Of a stretch of 46,896 nt of DNA, positions 8,985 through 17,821 are shown piece after piece. The translations under genes and the position numbers were made by a program. The DNA is from Bacteroidota bacterium (lineage in GTDB: Bacteria; Bacteroidota; Bacteroidia; Bacteroidales; GCA-2711565). Under the pieces are notes generated by a model. The model had not been told where the DNA came from. It made no database searches and saw only the letters and a program-made list of their open reading frames with translations. How positions within the stretch are numbered: the first letter of the stretch is position 1; each line of letters starts with the position of its first letter. The stretch is taken from assembly GCA_018816945.1 (NCBI GenBank), contig JAHIVC010000074.1, positions 1-46,896 of the forward strand, given 5' to 3'.

Positions 8985-10058
8985 TCACTTAATCAGCATT
9001 TTCATAAAGTCGTTAAATAAAAAATCGGTATCAGTTGGGCCACTTGATGCTTCCGGATGAAATTGTACCGTGAAGACTTTTTTTGTTTTATGTTTAATCC
9101 CTTCATTGGTTCCATCATTGATATTGGTGAACAAGGTTTCCCAGTCGGATGATAGGGTTGAATCGTCAACGGCAAAGCCATGATTTTGAGAGGTAATGTA
9201 AGCTTTTTTTGTATTTTTTAATATGACCGGTTGATTGTGGCTGCGATGTCCGTATTTTAGTTTATATGTTTTAGCACCCGAGGCCAGGGCCGTAAGTTGA
9301 TGCCCCAAACAAATTCCAAAAATTGGGATTTTTTTTTCAAGAGAAATTTTTAGGTTAGCGATGGTGACATCACACATTTCCGGGTTACCCGGGCCATTCG
9401 AGATGAATAAACCGTCATAATCTTCATGATGGTAATTATAATCCCAAGGAACTCTTATCACAGTGGTATCTTTTTGTAAAAAGTAACGAATAATATTGTT
9501 TTTAACTCCACAATCAATGAGCAGGATTTTATATTTACCGGATCCATAGATTTGTTTTTTTGCAATGCTAACCTGTGCAACCAAATTCTCCTTATTCGGA
9601 TCATAAAACTCACAATCAATATCATCAATAATTATTTTGCCCAGCATACAGCCTTTTTCACGGATTATTTTCGTCAGCTCACGTGTGTCAATTCCGTAGA
9701 TACCCGGAACCTGATGTTCTATCAGCCAATCACCCAGACTTTTCGTTGCGTTCCAATGATTGTATTTGAATGAATAATCCGAAATAATCAAAGCCGAAAC
9801 CTGTACTTTTTCTGATTCAAAAAATTTAAGCATTTGGTCTTCCTGTTCAAATCCGGGGACACCGTAATTCCCTACTAAAGGGTAGGTCAGCACAAGTAAT
9901 TGTCCTTTGTATGATGGATCCGTTAAACTTTCGGGATAACCCGTCATGGCAGTATTGAAGACCACTTCACCTGCTGTGGATCCTTCGTAGCCAAAAGAAA
10001 AACCCTGAAAAATTGTTCCGTCTTCTAAAATCAGTTTAGCACTCTTTGATTGCTTCAT
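8985..10058 (-). CDS. carA: carbamoyl-phosphate synthase small subunit
   Basis: A 357-residue glutamine amidotransferase subunit that hydrolyses glutamine and channels ammonia to CarB. The N-terminal CPSase_sm_chain domain (LEDGTIFQGFSFG, AMTGYPESLTDPSY) is followed by a class I GATase domain with the nucleophile Cys250 in GICLGHQ and the His334/Glu336 pair in FHPEASSGP. All catalytic residues are present. carA is separated from carB by sdaA on the same strand; an upstream terminator (10215-10237) means it must have its own promoter within 10059-10214, where I saw no full consensus match. Confidence 0.97.
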   Translation of the reverse strand: MKQSKSAKLILEDGTIFQGFSFGYEGSTAGEVVFNTAMTGYPESLTDPSYKGQLLVLTYPLVGNYGVPGFEQEDQMLKFFESEKVQVSALIISDYSFKYNHWNATKSLGDWLIEHQVPGIYGIDTRELTKIIREKGCMLGKIIIDDIDCEFYDPNKENLVAQVSIAKKQIYGSGKYKILLIDCGVKNNIIRYFLQKDTTVIRVPWDYNYHHEDYDGLFISNGPGNPEMCDVTIANLKISLEKKIPIFGICLGHQLTALASGAKTYKLKYGHRSHNQPVILKNTKKAYITSQNHGFAVDDSTLSSDWETLFTNINDGTNEGIKHKTKKVFTVQFHPEASSGPTDTDFLFNDFMKMLIK

Positions 10059-10200
10059 TTTTATTTTTAATTGTTTGCGAGTATTTTAATACTTGAATTC
10101 AAGTTTACGATAATTTTCTGTATTACTTTTTACCAATGAATTAGTTATTTATTTTAATAAAATTTTACAAAATGGTTATTAAAAGAACAATATACCAACA

Positions 10201-10237
10201 AAAAAGTCTAAAAAAAAGCGGCTTAAAAAGCCGCTTT
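10201..10237 (-). terminator. intrinsic terminator after the cDPG-synthetase-like gene
   Basis: AAAGCGGCTT (10215-10224) pairs with AAGCCGCTTT (10228-10237) around a 3-nt loop, followed on the minus strand by a run of T including TTTTTAGACTTTTT. It begins 4 nt after the stop codon of the upstream gene. Confidence 0.85.
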
Positions 10238-10241
10238 AAAA

Positions 10242-11582
10242 TTATTTTTTCAATTTGTATTTAACGATGAAGTCGTCAACGATTTCCTCCAGGTTAGGAT
10301 TTCCAATTTCTTGCAAATCATAATAAACCCTTGTAGAAGGTTTGTTGATTTTAATGATACGGTTCAAGTCAATTGGGGTTCCAATAACAACTGCATCACA
10401 GTCAACATTATTAATAGTTGTTTCCAGATCCTTCAATTGTTGTGCACCGTATCCCATTGCAGGTAATAAAATACCAATATTAGGATAAATTCTGAAAGTT
10501 TCAGATAGTTTACCAACTGTGAACGGACGAGGATCAACTAATTCGGCAGCACCGAATTTTTTTGCTGCAACTGTTCCTGCACCTAATTTCATTTCTCCGT
10601 GAGTTAATGTAGGTCCGTCTTCAACAACCAATACTCTTTTTCCTTTAATCAATGCAGGATTATCAACTTTTATTGGAGATGCACCATCCACAACAATTGC
10701 TTTTGGAGCTACTTTAGCAATGCTCTCGCGCACGGTTTGAATGTCTGCGGCATCAGCGGTGTCCATTTTATTGATAACGACAACATCAGCCAATCTTAAG
10801 GTTACTTCTCCAGGATAGTAAGTTAATTCGTGTCCCGGTCGGTGTGGGTCAACCACGGTAATGTTCAGGTCCTGAGTATAAAATGGGAAATCGTTATTTC
10901 CACCATCCCATAAAACCACATCACATCCATCCGGATCCTGTTCAGCAGCTCTTAAAATTGCTTCATAATCAACACCTGCATAAATTACGTTTCCACGAAC
11001 AACATGTGGTTCGTATTCTTCCATCTCTTCAACCGTACATTTGTGTTTGGCAAGATCAGAAACCTTTGCAAAGCGTTGTACTTTTTGTTCGTTTAAATCG
11101 CCGTAAGGCATAGGGTGTCGAACCGCAACAACCTTTAATCCTTTGGCCATTAACAATTCGATAATTCTTCTTGAAGTCTGGCTTTTTCCGCAACCAGTTC
11201 TTACTGCACCAACAGCAATTAATGGTTTGGTACTTTTTACCATGGTGTCCTTAGGCCCTAAAAGAATAAAATTAGCTCCTGCTGCATTTACTCTTGCGCT
11301 CATTGCCATCACTCTTTGGTAAGGCACATCACTGTATGAGAATACACAGTCGTCAACCTTTAAATCTTTTATTAGTTTTTCCAAATCCTCTTCTAAATGA
11401 ATTGGAATTCCTTCAGGATACAAATCTCCTGCAAGTTCTTTTGGGTACTTCCTGCCAGCAATGTCAGGAATTTGAGCAGCTGTATAAGCTACTACATTGT
11501 AAGCTTCATTGCCCCGATAATAGGTATTGAAATTATGAAAATCCCTTCCGGCGGCACCAATGATTAATACGTTCTTTTTCAT
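10242..11582 (-). CDS. cyclic 2,3-diphosphoglycerate synthetase-like GTPase
   Basis: A 446-residue protein of the COG2403/cPGS-like family. Visible: a dinucleotide-fold-like start MKKNVLIIGAAGRDFHNF, a P-loop RTGCGKSQTSRR, the block WDGGNNDFPF, and a GTPase-like NKMD near residue 280. The frame stays open for 16 codons further upstream (to 11630), but that extension is low-complexity, and the Met at 11582 begins the conserved fold. In Methanothermus cPGS makes cyclic 2,3-diphosphoglycerate, a thermoprotectant; for bacterial members the substrate is not established, and a metal- or nucleotide-handling GTPase is an alternative. A single-gene unit with its own terminator. Confidence 0.85.
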   Translation of the reverse strand: MKKNVLIIGAAGRDFHNFNTYYRGNEAYNVVAYTAAQIPDIAGRKYPKELAGDLYPEGIPIHLEEDLEKLIKDLKVDDCVFSYSDVPYQRVMAMSARVNAAGANFILLGPKDTMVKSTKPLIAVGAVRTGCGKSQTSRRIIELLMAKGLKVVAVRHPMPYGDLNEQKVQRFAKVSDLAKHKCTVEEMEEYEPHVVRGNVIYAGVDYEAILRAAEQDPDGCDVVLWDGGNNDFPFYTQDLNITVVDPHRPGHELTYYPGEVTLRLADVVVINKMDTADAADIQTVRESIAKVAPKAIVVDGASPIKVDNPALIKGKRVLVVEDGPTLTHGEMKLGAGTVAAKKFGAAELVDPRPFTVGKLSETFRIYPNIGILLPAMGYGAQQLKDLETTINNVDCDAVVIGTPIDLNRIIKINKPSTRVYYDLQEIGNPNLEEIVDDFIVKYKLKK

Positions 11583-11699
11583 CTGTTTTTTAATTTTAAA
11601 GTTAAATATGACAGATTTCGAATCCCGCAATGCGAGAGAACCTCACACAAGCAAAATTTTGAATATGTGATTCTTTCATGTAAAAAAATATATCGAGAG

Positions 11700-11707
11700 C
11701 AAAGGTA
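11700..11707 (-). promoter_or_regulatory. candidate -7 element for the cPGS-like gene
   Basis: The minus strand reads TACCTTTG, an exact TAnnTTTG match 118 nt upstream of the chosen start; no TTG is found 19-21 nt further up. The implied 5' UTR of about 110 nt contains a small hairpin around CGCAATGCG. Confidence 0.4.
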
Positions 11708-11821
11708 AAAAATAATAATGCATGGAAATTAGAATCTAAAAATTTTATTTAAGGTTATATAACTATCTGACATTCTAATCTTTATTTTTTCTAAGAATTC
11801 AGAAGTTGGAATACATCCTAA

Positions 11822-11968
11822 TTTGTGAAGATGTCATTTGAAATTGTTAAATAAGATTTGAATATCGATCTCGTTACAATGGGTGTAAATATGTCGGTTA
11901 TAAATGGCTTTGAAGCTTCCCGAGCAATTAAAAACTTGAGTCCGAATTTAACCGAGACTAATCCTTAA
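11822..11968 (+). pseudogene. decayed response-regulator receiver fragment
   Basis: Reading frame 11867-11965 gives DLVTMGVNMSVINGFEAS followed by RAIKNLSPNL, plainly the middle of a REC domain (compare DLVLMDIKMPFLNGYEAT in the hybrid kinase at 28916-31261). Upstream in the same frame is FEIVK, then a TAA at 11852. The phosphoacceptor Asp is Gly. Both ends of the domain are missing and there is no start codon. The sequence therefore looks like a dead remnant of a receiver domain. The rest of 11631-12218 shows no other supportable gene. Confidence 0.7.
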
Positions 11969-12218
11969 AGAATTAATGAATTATTTCTATCTACAAGGTT
12001 TAGAATAAAAGGGTTTTTATAAGATAAGTCATATTTAAATAAAATATTTGTTTGAATTCTTTTTTTTCTTAAATTTATTGGCTTAAAGCTATGCCTGTTA
12101 ATATACGTAATGGTCATTATTTCATTATAATACTCACCATCATTTAAGGTCTGGCATATCATTCTATGGTCAAATTTTTTTATAAAGCTTAGTCCCAATA
12201 AATAAACCTAAAAAATGT

Positions 12219-12872
12219 ATGATGAAAAAAGTAGTTTTATTGCTAATCGCTATATTTGTTTATAGCATTAGCTATACACAGCAGCGGGTTGTGACAGGTA
12301 GAGTTCTTCTATCAGATGATTTTGGAATTGGAAATATTTTAATAACCGCAAAAAAATCAAAAGCTACCGTATTATCAAATCCGGATGGAACTTTTACAAT
12401 CTTTTGTGAGGACAATGATGTTCTTAAATTTAAATCAAAAAGTTTTTTTCCAAAAACCAAGTCGGTAAGTGGAATCGATACATTAACAGTTTATTTAGTT
12501 TTTAAAGAAGGACAAAAAAATGTTGATCTGGCTCACGAAGAAGGATATTTGTCAAATGAAGGAATAAAATTTATTTCACAAAATCTTTCAAATGCTTCGA
12601 ATGATTTTTCAAGTTATAGCGATGTTTTCGAGTTAATCAGAGGTAAATTTAATGGAGTGGAAGTTGCCGGTAATATAGTTCGGATTAGAGGATCTCATTC
12701 ACTATCAGGGAGTAATGCTGCTACTTATCTGGTTAACGGTACTTTTGTCAACGATATTTCGGATATCTTGCCAATTACTATTGAATCAATAAAAGTGTTA
12801 AAATCTACTGAGGCAGCTATTTATGGTTCGCAAGGCCTTTACGGGGTTGTCGTTATTAATACAAAAAAGTAG
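12219..12872 (+). CDS. stand-alone TonB plug-domain protein (SusC-like N terminus, no barrel)
   Basis: A 217-residue exported protein. Residues 1-20 are a signal peptide; residues ~23-95 resemble a carboxypeptidase-D regulatory-like domain (VVTGRVLLSDDFGIGNILI, SNPDGTFTI); residues ~110-217 are a TonB receptor plug (FELIRGKFNGVEV, VRIRGSHSL, TYLVNGTFV, IESIKVLKSTEAAIYGSQG, GVVVINTKK). The protein stops exactly where a SusC-type beta-barrel would begin, and no barrel follows. Two adjacent Met codons could start it. It could be a truncated receptor or a real periplasmic plug protein; a downstream hairpin and an intact frame favour a stable gene. Role unknown. Confidence 0.85.
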   Translation: MMKKVVLLLIAIFVYSISYTQQRVVTGRVLLSDDFGIGNILITAKKSKATVLSNPDGTFTIFCEDNDVLKFKSKSFFPKTKSVSGIDTLTVYLVFKEGQKNVDLAHEEGYLSNEGIKFISQNLSNASNDFSSYSDVFELIRGKFNGVEVAGNIVRIRGSHSLSGSNAATYLVNGTFVNDISDILPITIESIKVLKSTEAAIYGSQGLYGVVVINTKK

Positions 12873-12959
12873 ATTCTGAAACAAGTAAACAGATTAATCG
12901 AATTCTATTTTTTTCTGTAAAAATTACAGTTACTTTTTTTTAGTAATGAAAGAGAATTT

Positions 12960-12999
12960 AAAAAGGATGGAATCCACTTAGAGGAAGCCATCCTTTTTA
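12960..12999. terminator. bidirectional terminator between convergent genes
   Basis: AAAAGGATGG (12961-12970) and CCATCCTTTTT (12988-12998) form a 10-bp stem with A and T tracts on both sides, between the plug-protein gene (+) and the symporter gene (-). Confidence 0.85.
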
Positions 13000-13020
13000 T
13001 TTGATCGAATCTTACGAATA

Positions 13021-14700
13021 TTATTCAGGGGTTTCTGCTCCGGGCCAATTTTGTTTGAAATCGATCCAATATTCTTTAACAGTTGATTTCATATCCTTTC
13101 TTAGTAATAATATACCAACTAGATTGGGTAAAGTCATCAATACAATTGCAATATAAGAAACCTTCCAAATGATGGTTGTATCGGTAAACGAGGCCAAGAA
13201 AAATGCTAAAATATACACCACCCTGTAATAAGGAACCCCTTTTGTGCCAACCAGGTAGGTTATCGCCCGATCACCGTAATACGACCAAGATATTACCGTT
13301 GAAAATGCAAATAAAAGTAGTCCGATGGAGACGATAAATTTACCTTTATCACCCATAAAGCTCTGTTTAAAAGCTTCGGTTGTAAGTGGAGCCGAGTGTA
13401 GCAATGATTTTCCGTTCATGACAATTCCTTCCTTTGCCAGATCTGGTTTTCCCTGAGATACGGCCACTTTACCATTATACGGAACTTCACCCTTTGAAAT
13501 AATTACATTTTCTGCAAGTGAACGGGCGTGAATAATTGAAAGATCATTCTGAATCTTTCCTTCAATAACCTCTAATTCCCCATTGAATGGAGCAAGTGTT
13601 TCAGAACCTAAAATATGTTTTCGTAACTGTAAAACTCCTTGTTCATTCTGATCGGTATAACTCGATGAGAGAATTTGAAGATCACTCATCTCGAATTTGT
13701 TATCATATTTTGTGTTCCAAACTCCTGAAGAAAGTAAAACAAGTCCTGTTAAAGAACAGATGATAATTGTATCGATAAATGGTTCTAACAATGCAACCAT
13801 TCCTTCAGAGACCGGTTCGTGAGCCCTTGCGGCCGCGTGTGCTATTGGTGCAGAACCCTGACCGGCTTCGTTCGAAAATAAACCACGATTAACTCCGCGA
13901 TTAAATAAGAAAGCAAAACTTGCACCTAAAAATCCACCCATTGCTGCTGAACCGGTAAAAATTTGACCGAAAATTGCTCCAAAGGATGGAAGTATATTCT
14001 GATAGTTTGAAATGATGACTGCAAACGCACCAACAAAATAAATAATTGCCATTGCAGGAACCAGTTTCTCTGTAACTTTTGCAATTCGTGAGATGCCACC
14101 AATTATTACCATGCCAAGTAATACAGCAAGCACAGCACCTACAATCCATTGTTGAACTCCAAAAGTGGCATTAAGTGAACTGGAAATACTATTAATTTGT
14201 GGCATATTACCGGTGCCAAATGATGAAATTACTGTAGCGATCGCAAATATAACAGCCAACCATTTCATATTTAGTTTATTTTTCATGTAGTACATCGGTC
14301 CACCTGCTACCTGGCCTTTAGAATCCATTTCGCGGTACTTGTGCGATAAGGTTACTTCAACAAATTTGGTTGTCATACCAAGCATGGCTGTAACCAACAT
14401 CCAAAATAAGGCAGCCGGTCCACCTTGATGTATTGCCAAAGCAACACCCGCAATATTTCCTGTTCCAACTGTTCCTGATAGGGCAGTTGTTAATGCCTGA
14501 AAGTGGGAGGTGTCTCCTTTGTCATCTGCTTTATCATACTTTCCTTTTACGATTCGGAGAGCATATTTGAAATAACGGATTTGTGGGAACTTGAGATAGA
14601 TCGTGAAAAATAAACCTACGCCTAAAAGAAAATAAGCAAACCATGCGGCACTGCCCAGAAATCCATCCAGGGTGTCGAGAAAATTACCAAATTGATGCAT
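13021..14700 (-). CDS. alanine/glycine:cation symporter (AGCS family)
   Basis: A 559-residue polytopic inner-membrane protein importing small neutral amino acids with Na+ or H+. Family marks are visible: [20 protein letters not shown] near residue 75, [11 protein letters not shown] near 140, [19 protein letters not shown] near 280, and a C-terminal [15 protein letters not shown]. Typical members have about 450-500 residues; this one has an extra hydrophilic stretch of roughly 110 residues (about 330-440) between transmembrane segments, rich in Gly, Lys and Glu and without Cys. The start fits the usual short N terminus. Single gene, convergent with the plug gene and divergent from the M20 hydrolase gene. 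Confidence 0.93.
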   Translation of the reverse strand: MHQFGNFLDTLDGFLGSAAWFAYFLLGVGLFFTIYLKFPQIRYFKYALRIVKGKYDKADDKGDTSHFQALTTALSGTVGTGNIAGVALAIHQGGPAALFWMLVTAMLGMTTKFVEVTLSHKYREMDSKGQVAGGPMYYMKNKLNMKWLAVIFAIATVISSFGTGNMPQINSISSSLNATFGVQQWIVGAVLAVLLGMVIIGGISRIAKVTEKLVPAMAIIYFVGAFAVIISNYQNILPSFGAIFGQIFTGSAAMGGFLGASFAFLFNRGVNRGLFSNEAGQGSAPIAHAAARAHEPVSEGMVALLEPFIDTIIICSLTGLVLLSSGVWNTKYDNKFEMSDLQILSSSYTDQNEQGVLQLRKHILGSETLAPFNGELEVIEGKIQNDLSIIHARSLAENVIISKGEVPYNGKVAVSQGKPDLAKEGIVMNGKSLLHSAPLTTEAFKQSFMGDKGKFIVSIGLLLFAFSTVISWSYYGDRAITYLVGTKGVPYYRVVYILAFFLASFTDTTIIWKVSYIAIVLMTLPNLVGILLLRKDMKSTVKEYWIDFKQNWPGAETPE

Positions 14701-14896
14701 AATTTAAAGGGATTGAATTTTAAAAAGGATAAAAATAGGAACTTATTCTTTCTTATGAAAATATTTTGGACATTTATGGAATAGTTATCTATAAAAGACA
14801 GATTTTTGTCAAAAGAAATCAGGTTTGAAACCATAAACTTGGAGGGATTATTTATTTTTAATTAGGGACTTTGAATTCTCATGAGAATTTTAAAAA

Positions 14897-16129
14897 ATGG
14901 TTGACATTAAGATTAATATTCGCAGGCTGAATCACATGCTTCAGCAGCTTTCTCTTATTGGTAAGGATGAGCGAGGAGGCATAACCCGGCTGGCTGGGAC
15001 GGATGCAGATAAGGAAGCCAGAGATTTGGTGGTAAATTGGATGAAAGAAGAAGCCCTCATCATCCATTTTGATAGGATTGGAAATATCATAGCAGTAAGG
15101 GATGGAATAGAAAATTCAAAGCCAGTAATGACCGGATCACATATTGACACGGTTGTTTCAGGTGGGATGTATGATGGATGTTACGGCGTTTTGGCCGGGT
15201 TGGAAGTAATAAAAACCCTTAATGAGTTCAATATAAAAACAAGACATCCCATTGCCTTAGCGGTTTTTACAAATGAAGAAGGGATCAGGTACACCCCTGA
15301 TATGATGGGCAGTTTGGTTTTTTCAGGCGGATTAAAGGCTGAGAAAGCCATGAAATCAATAGGAGTGGATGGCAGCATTCTCGAAAACGAATTGAAAAAA
15401 ATTGGTTACATGGGCAATCTGCAAGATGGTGCGTTGATCCCATCAAATTATGTAGAGTTGCATATAGAACAGGGCCCAATTTTAGAAATGAAGGGACTGA
15501 ATATTGGGGTTGTTGAAAATCTGCAAGGCATTTCATGGAAAGAGATTATCCTTACCGGAGAATCGAACCATGCTGGAACTACACCTCTAATTTATAGGAA
15601 AGATGCAGGTTTGGCTGCTGCAAAAATCATTAATTATTTGAGTGATCTGTGCAGTTCGGTCGGAGGAAGTCAGGTGGCGACCTGTGGCAAAGTGATATTT
15701 GAACCAAATGTCATCAATGTTGTCCCGGGAAAGGTTAAAATGACCATTGATTTGAGAAATAGCAGTGAAGAGGGATTGAAGCAAGCCGAAAGTCTTTTAC
15801 ATGGATTTCTTGAACAACTTGCAGAACATGCATCCATTGATATTAAAATAAATCAACTTGTGAGGCTTCAACCTGTGCAGTTTGATGGGACTATGACCCA
15901 AATAATTGAACGGGTTAACAATCGTCTGGGATTGACTTATCTTAAAATGACATCCGGAGCAGGTCATGATGCCCAGATGATGGCAAGAATATGTCCTTCA
16001 GCTATGATATTTGTTCCAAGTGTCGACGGAATTAGCCATAATCCAAATGAATATACTTTTACTCAGGATATAGAAAACGGAGCAAACGTATTGTTAAATA
16101 CTATTTTAGAGCTATCCAATAAAATTTAG
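14897..16129 (+). CDS. M20-family amidohydrolase (allantoate amidohydrolase / N-carbamoyl-amino-acid hydrolase type)
   Basis: A 410-residue zinc-dependent hydrolase of the hydantoinase/carbamoylase group of M20 peptidases. Metal-site motifs are all present: GSHIDTVVSGGMYDG, FTNEEGIRY, ELHIEQGP, HAGTTP and ISHNPNEYT, plus a lid/dimerisation domain. Members cleave N-carbamoyl amino acids, allantoate or beta-ureidopropionate; the exact substrate cannot be told from sequence, although release of ammonia and a carbamoyl-derived CO2 is common to them. Transcribed alone. No purine-degradation or hydantoin genes adjoin it. Confidence 0.9.
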   Translation: MVDIKINIRRLNHMLQQLSLIGKDERGGITRLAGTDADKEARDLVVNWMKEEALIIHFDRIGNIIAVRDGIENSKPVMTGSHIDTVVSGGMYDGCYGVLAGLEVIKTLNEFNIKTRHPIALAVFTNEEGIRYTPDMMGSLVFSGGLKAEKAMKSIGVDGSILENELKKIGYMGNLQDGALIPSNYVELHIEQGPILEMKGLNIGVVENLQGISWKEIILTGESNHAGTTPLIYRKDAGLAAAKIINYLSDLCSSVGGSQVATCGKVIFEPNVINVVPGKVKMTIDLRNSSEEGLKQAESLLHGFLEQLAEHASIDIKINQLVRLQPVQFDGTMTQIIERVNNRLGLTYLKMTSGAGHDAQMMARICPSAMIFVPSVDGISHNPNEYTFTQDIENGANVLLNTILELSNKI

Positions 16130-16181
16130 AAGTATAAAAATGAATGGTTTAAAATGGTTCCGAATTTAAGAATCAATAATT

Positions 16182-16640
16182 TCAATTGGAAAAACCGAAA
16201 ACAATACCCCGAGCTATACGAATATAATCATCAACTGATAGGATGATCGAATTTGTAAGTGAGCCGGCATTAAAAGCGATTCTTGTATTTTGTAAGATCG
16301 ATTGATCAATATATAAATCCATATCAAAAAATGGCTTTGCAAATGGAGGTACAGCTCCGGATGTTAAGCCAGTTAATTTTTTTAACTCATCACTATTGAC
16401 AAACCTCAGTTTCTTTACGCCAAATTGTTTTTTAATTGCATTTGAATCTATTTTTTTTGAGGCGCTCAAAACAAAGATTTTAAAATCATTACCCACTTTC
16501 ATAATGATTGCTTTTCCTCCTATAGAAAGATCTTCTCCACGGGCTTTAGCTGATTGGGCTGAGGTTAATGTTGGCTCATGTTGAATTAGAGCAAATTCGA
16601 TTTTTTGTGATTGGAGCCAGAATTTAATTTCTTCAAACAT
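16182..16640 (-). CDS. YbaK/ProX-type aminoacyl-tRNA deacylase
   Basis: A 152-residue single-domain protein of the YbaK/EbsC/ProRS-editing family, which hydrolyses mischarged aminoacyl-tRNA (for example Ala- or Cys-tRNAPro). Visible: HEPTLTSAQSAKARG, GGKAIIMK with the conserved active-site lysine, the LTGLTSGAVPPF loop and the FNAGSLTNSIILSVDDY block. Length is typical of a free-standing editing factor. A TATATTTG -7-like element at 16657-16664 (minus strand) lies just upstream, without a clear -33 box. Which tRNA it proofreads is not decidable here. Confidence 0.88.
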   Translation of the reverse strand: MFEEIKFWLQSQKIEFALIQHEPTLTSAQSAKARGEDLSIGGKAIIMKVGNDFKIFVLSASKKIDSNAIKKQFGVKKLRFVNSDELKKLTGLTSGAVPPFAKPFFDMDLYIDQSILQNTRIAFNAGSLTNSIILSVDDYIRIARGIVFGFSN

Positions 16641-16854
16641 AAAGCAAGGTTTTATACAAATATAGTAATTGAAATGAGGTTAGCTATCGAGTTTTTATTG
16701 CTTAGATGGCATTAACCGATTAATTAAAAAAATATTAATTTTTAAAGAATATCTAATCAGGCAGATAGCATTCTTATTTTTTATTTCAGCAAAAATGGAA
16801 AACTTTGGTCTGCTTTTTGGAATAAGACAGGTATAATCTTTAAACATCAATGTC

Positions 16855-17721
16855 ATGAAAAAATTAGCAATCATACTCGGGATACTTTTTATAGCCAGTC
16901 TCAGTTTACAGGCACAAAAAAGAGAAGAAAGAACTACCACCGCAAAATCATACAAAAAAGATGAGAAGAGCGAAAAAAAAGCAGAGAATAAGTCTGAAAA
17001 GAATTATAAACCAACAGTTAAAATCGAGAACCGTAAAACAATAAATTTAAATACTGTTCGATCCGCTGAAAAACGTAATACAAATTTAAATGTCCAAAGA
17101 CCAAATAACCAATCTAAGGTGAATAGGAATTTGAATGTAAGACCCAATATTCAGAGAATTGGAAATGTTGACAATTCCAACAGAAGAATTATCCGCACTG
17201 ACCGTCGTCCATTAAGTGTCGTTAGAACTCCAAATGTAAATAATATAAGGATCCGTCACGGGTATATTGATAATTCAAATCGTCGTTATGGATATTTGTC
17301 ACATCATATTATGAATTTCCCGATGCGGGTAAGATATCCATTTTATAATAATTATCAGTTATTGCTCATGCACAGCTATCAGCCTCAAATAGAATATCCT
17401 TGGGCCATATATGAATCTGAGAATGGCGATAATACAGCTTCAATTGAAGGCGAAGTAATTGATATAGAATACAATCGCAGAACCAATCAGTATATCCTTC
17501 AATTTGGTCGTAAATCACCATATCAAAGTGCTACGGTTATTATTCCGGATTATCTTTCAAGACAACTCAATTATAGAGATCTTCGAAAACTGAAAAGAGA
17601 TTATGTATCAGTGTACGGAAGATTTACTAATTATGGAAATGTTCCGACAATCATACTTAACAGCTTTGATGAATTTTATGTAAACGATATGACATTTGCA
17701 GATTTTATTTACAATAACTAA
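16855..17721 (+). CDS. secreted basic protein with C-terminal OB-like domain
   Basis: A 288-residue exported protein with a signal peptide (residues 1-22, ending QAQ), then a very basic low-complexity stretch of Lys, Arg, Asn and Ser (about 23-130), then a His/Tyr-rich linker. The last ~100 residues read like an OB fold: EGEVIDIEYNRRTNQYILQFG, a central strand (SATVIIPDY), then YVSVYGRFTNYGNVPTIIL, resembling the G-x-V...I-LQFG...V-V-GR-x-x-Y-x-x-x-P-x-I-L pattern of nucleic-acid-binding OB proteins. The basic region would suit binding of nucleic acid or anionic polymer outside the cytoplasm. Family not recognised; function inferred only. Confidence 0.75.
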   Translation: MKKLAIILGILFIASLSLQAQKREERTTTAKSYKKDEKSEKKAENKSEKNYKPTVKIENRKTINLNTVRSAEKRNTNLNVQRPNNQSKVNRNLNVRPNIQRIGNVDNSNRRIIRTDRRPLSVVRTPNVNNIRIRHGYIDNSNRRYGYLSHHIMNFPMRVRYPFYNNYQLLLMHSYQPQIEYPWAIYESENGDNTASIEGEVIDIEYNRRTNQYILQFGRKSPYQSATVIIPDYLSRQLNYRDLRKLKRDYVSVYGRFTNYGNVPTIILNSFDEFYVNDMTFADFIYNN

Positions 17722-17737
17722 ATAAATAACAGAAATC

Positions 17738-17774
17738 AAAAAGCCTGACCAGAATAAAGGTCAGGCTTTTTTTT
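17738..17774. terminator. bidirectional intrinsic terminator
   Basis: AAAAAGCCTGACC (17738-17750) and GGTCAGGCTTTTTTTT (17759-17774) form a 13-bp stem with an 8-nt loop, serving the plus-strand secreted-protein gene and, on the other strand, the barrel gene at 17822-19192. Confidence 0.92.
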
Positions 17775-17821
17775 GAATTGAATACCTGTATTTTTAAAAC
17801 TAAAAACTTATAATTTATAAC

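Noticed and set aside
11965-12198. Minus-strand open frame of 77 codons next to the plug gene
   Set aside because: No recognisable domain, and it would leave only 20 bp for divergent starts. Not supported.
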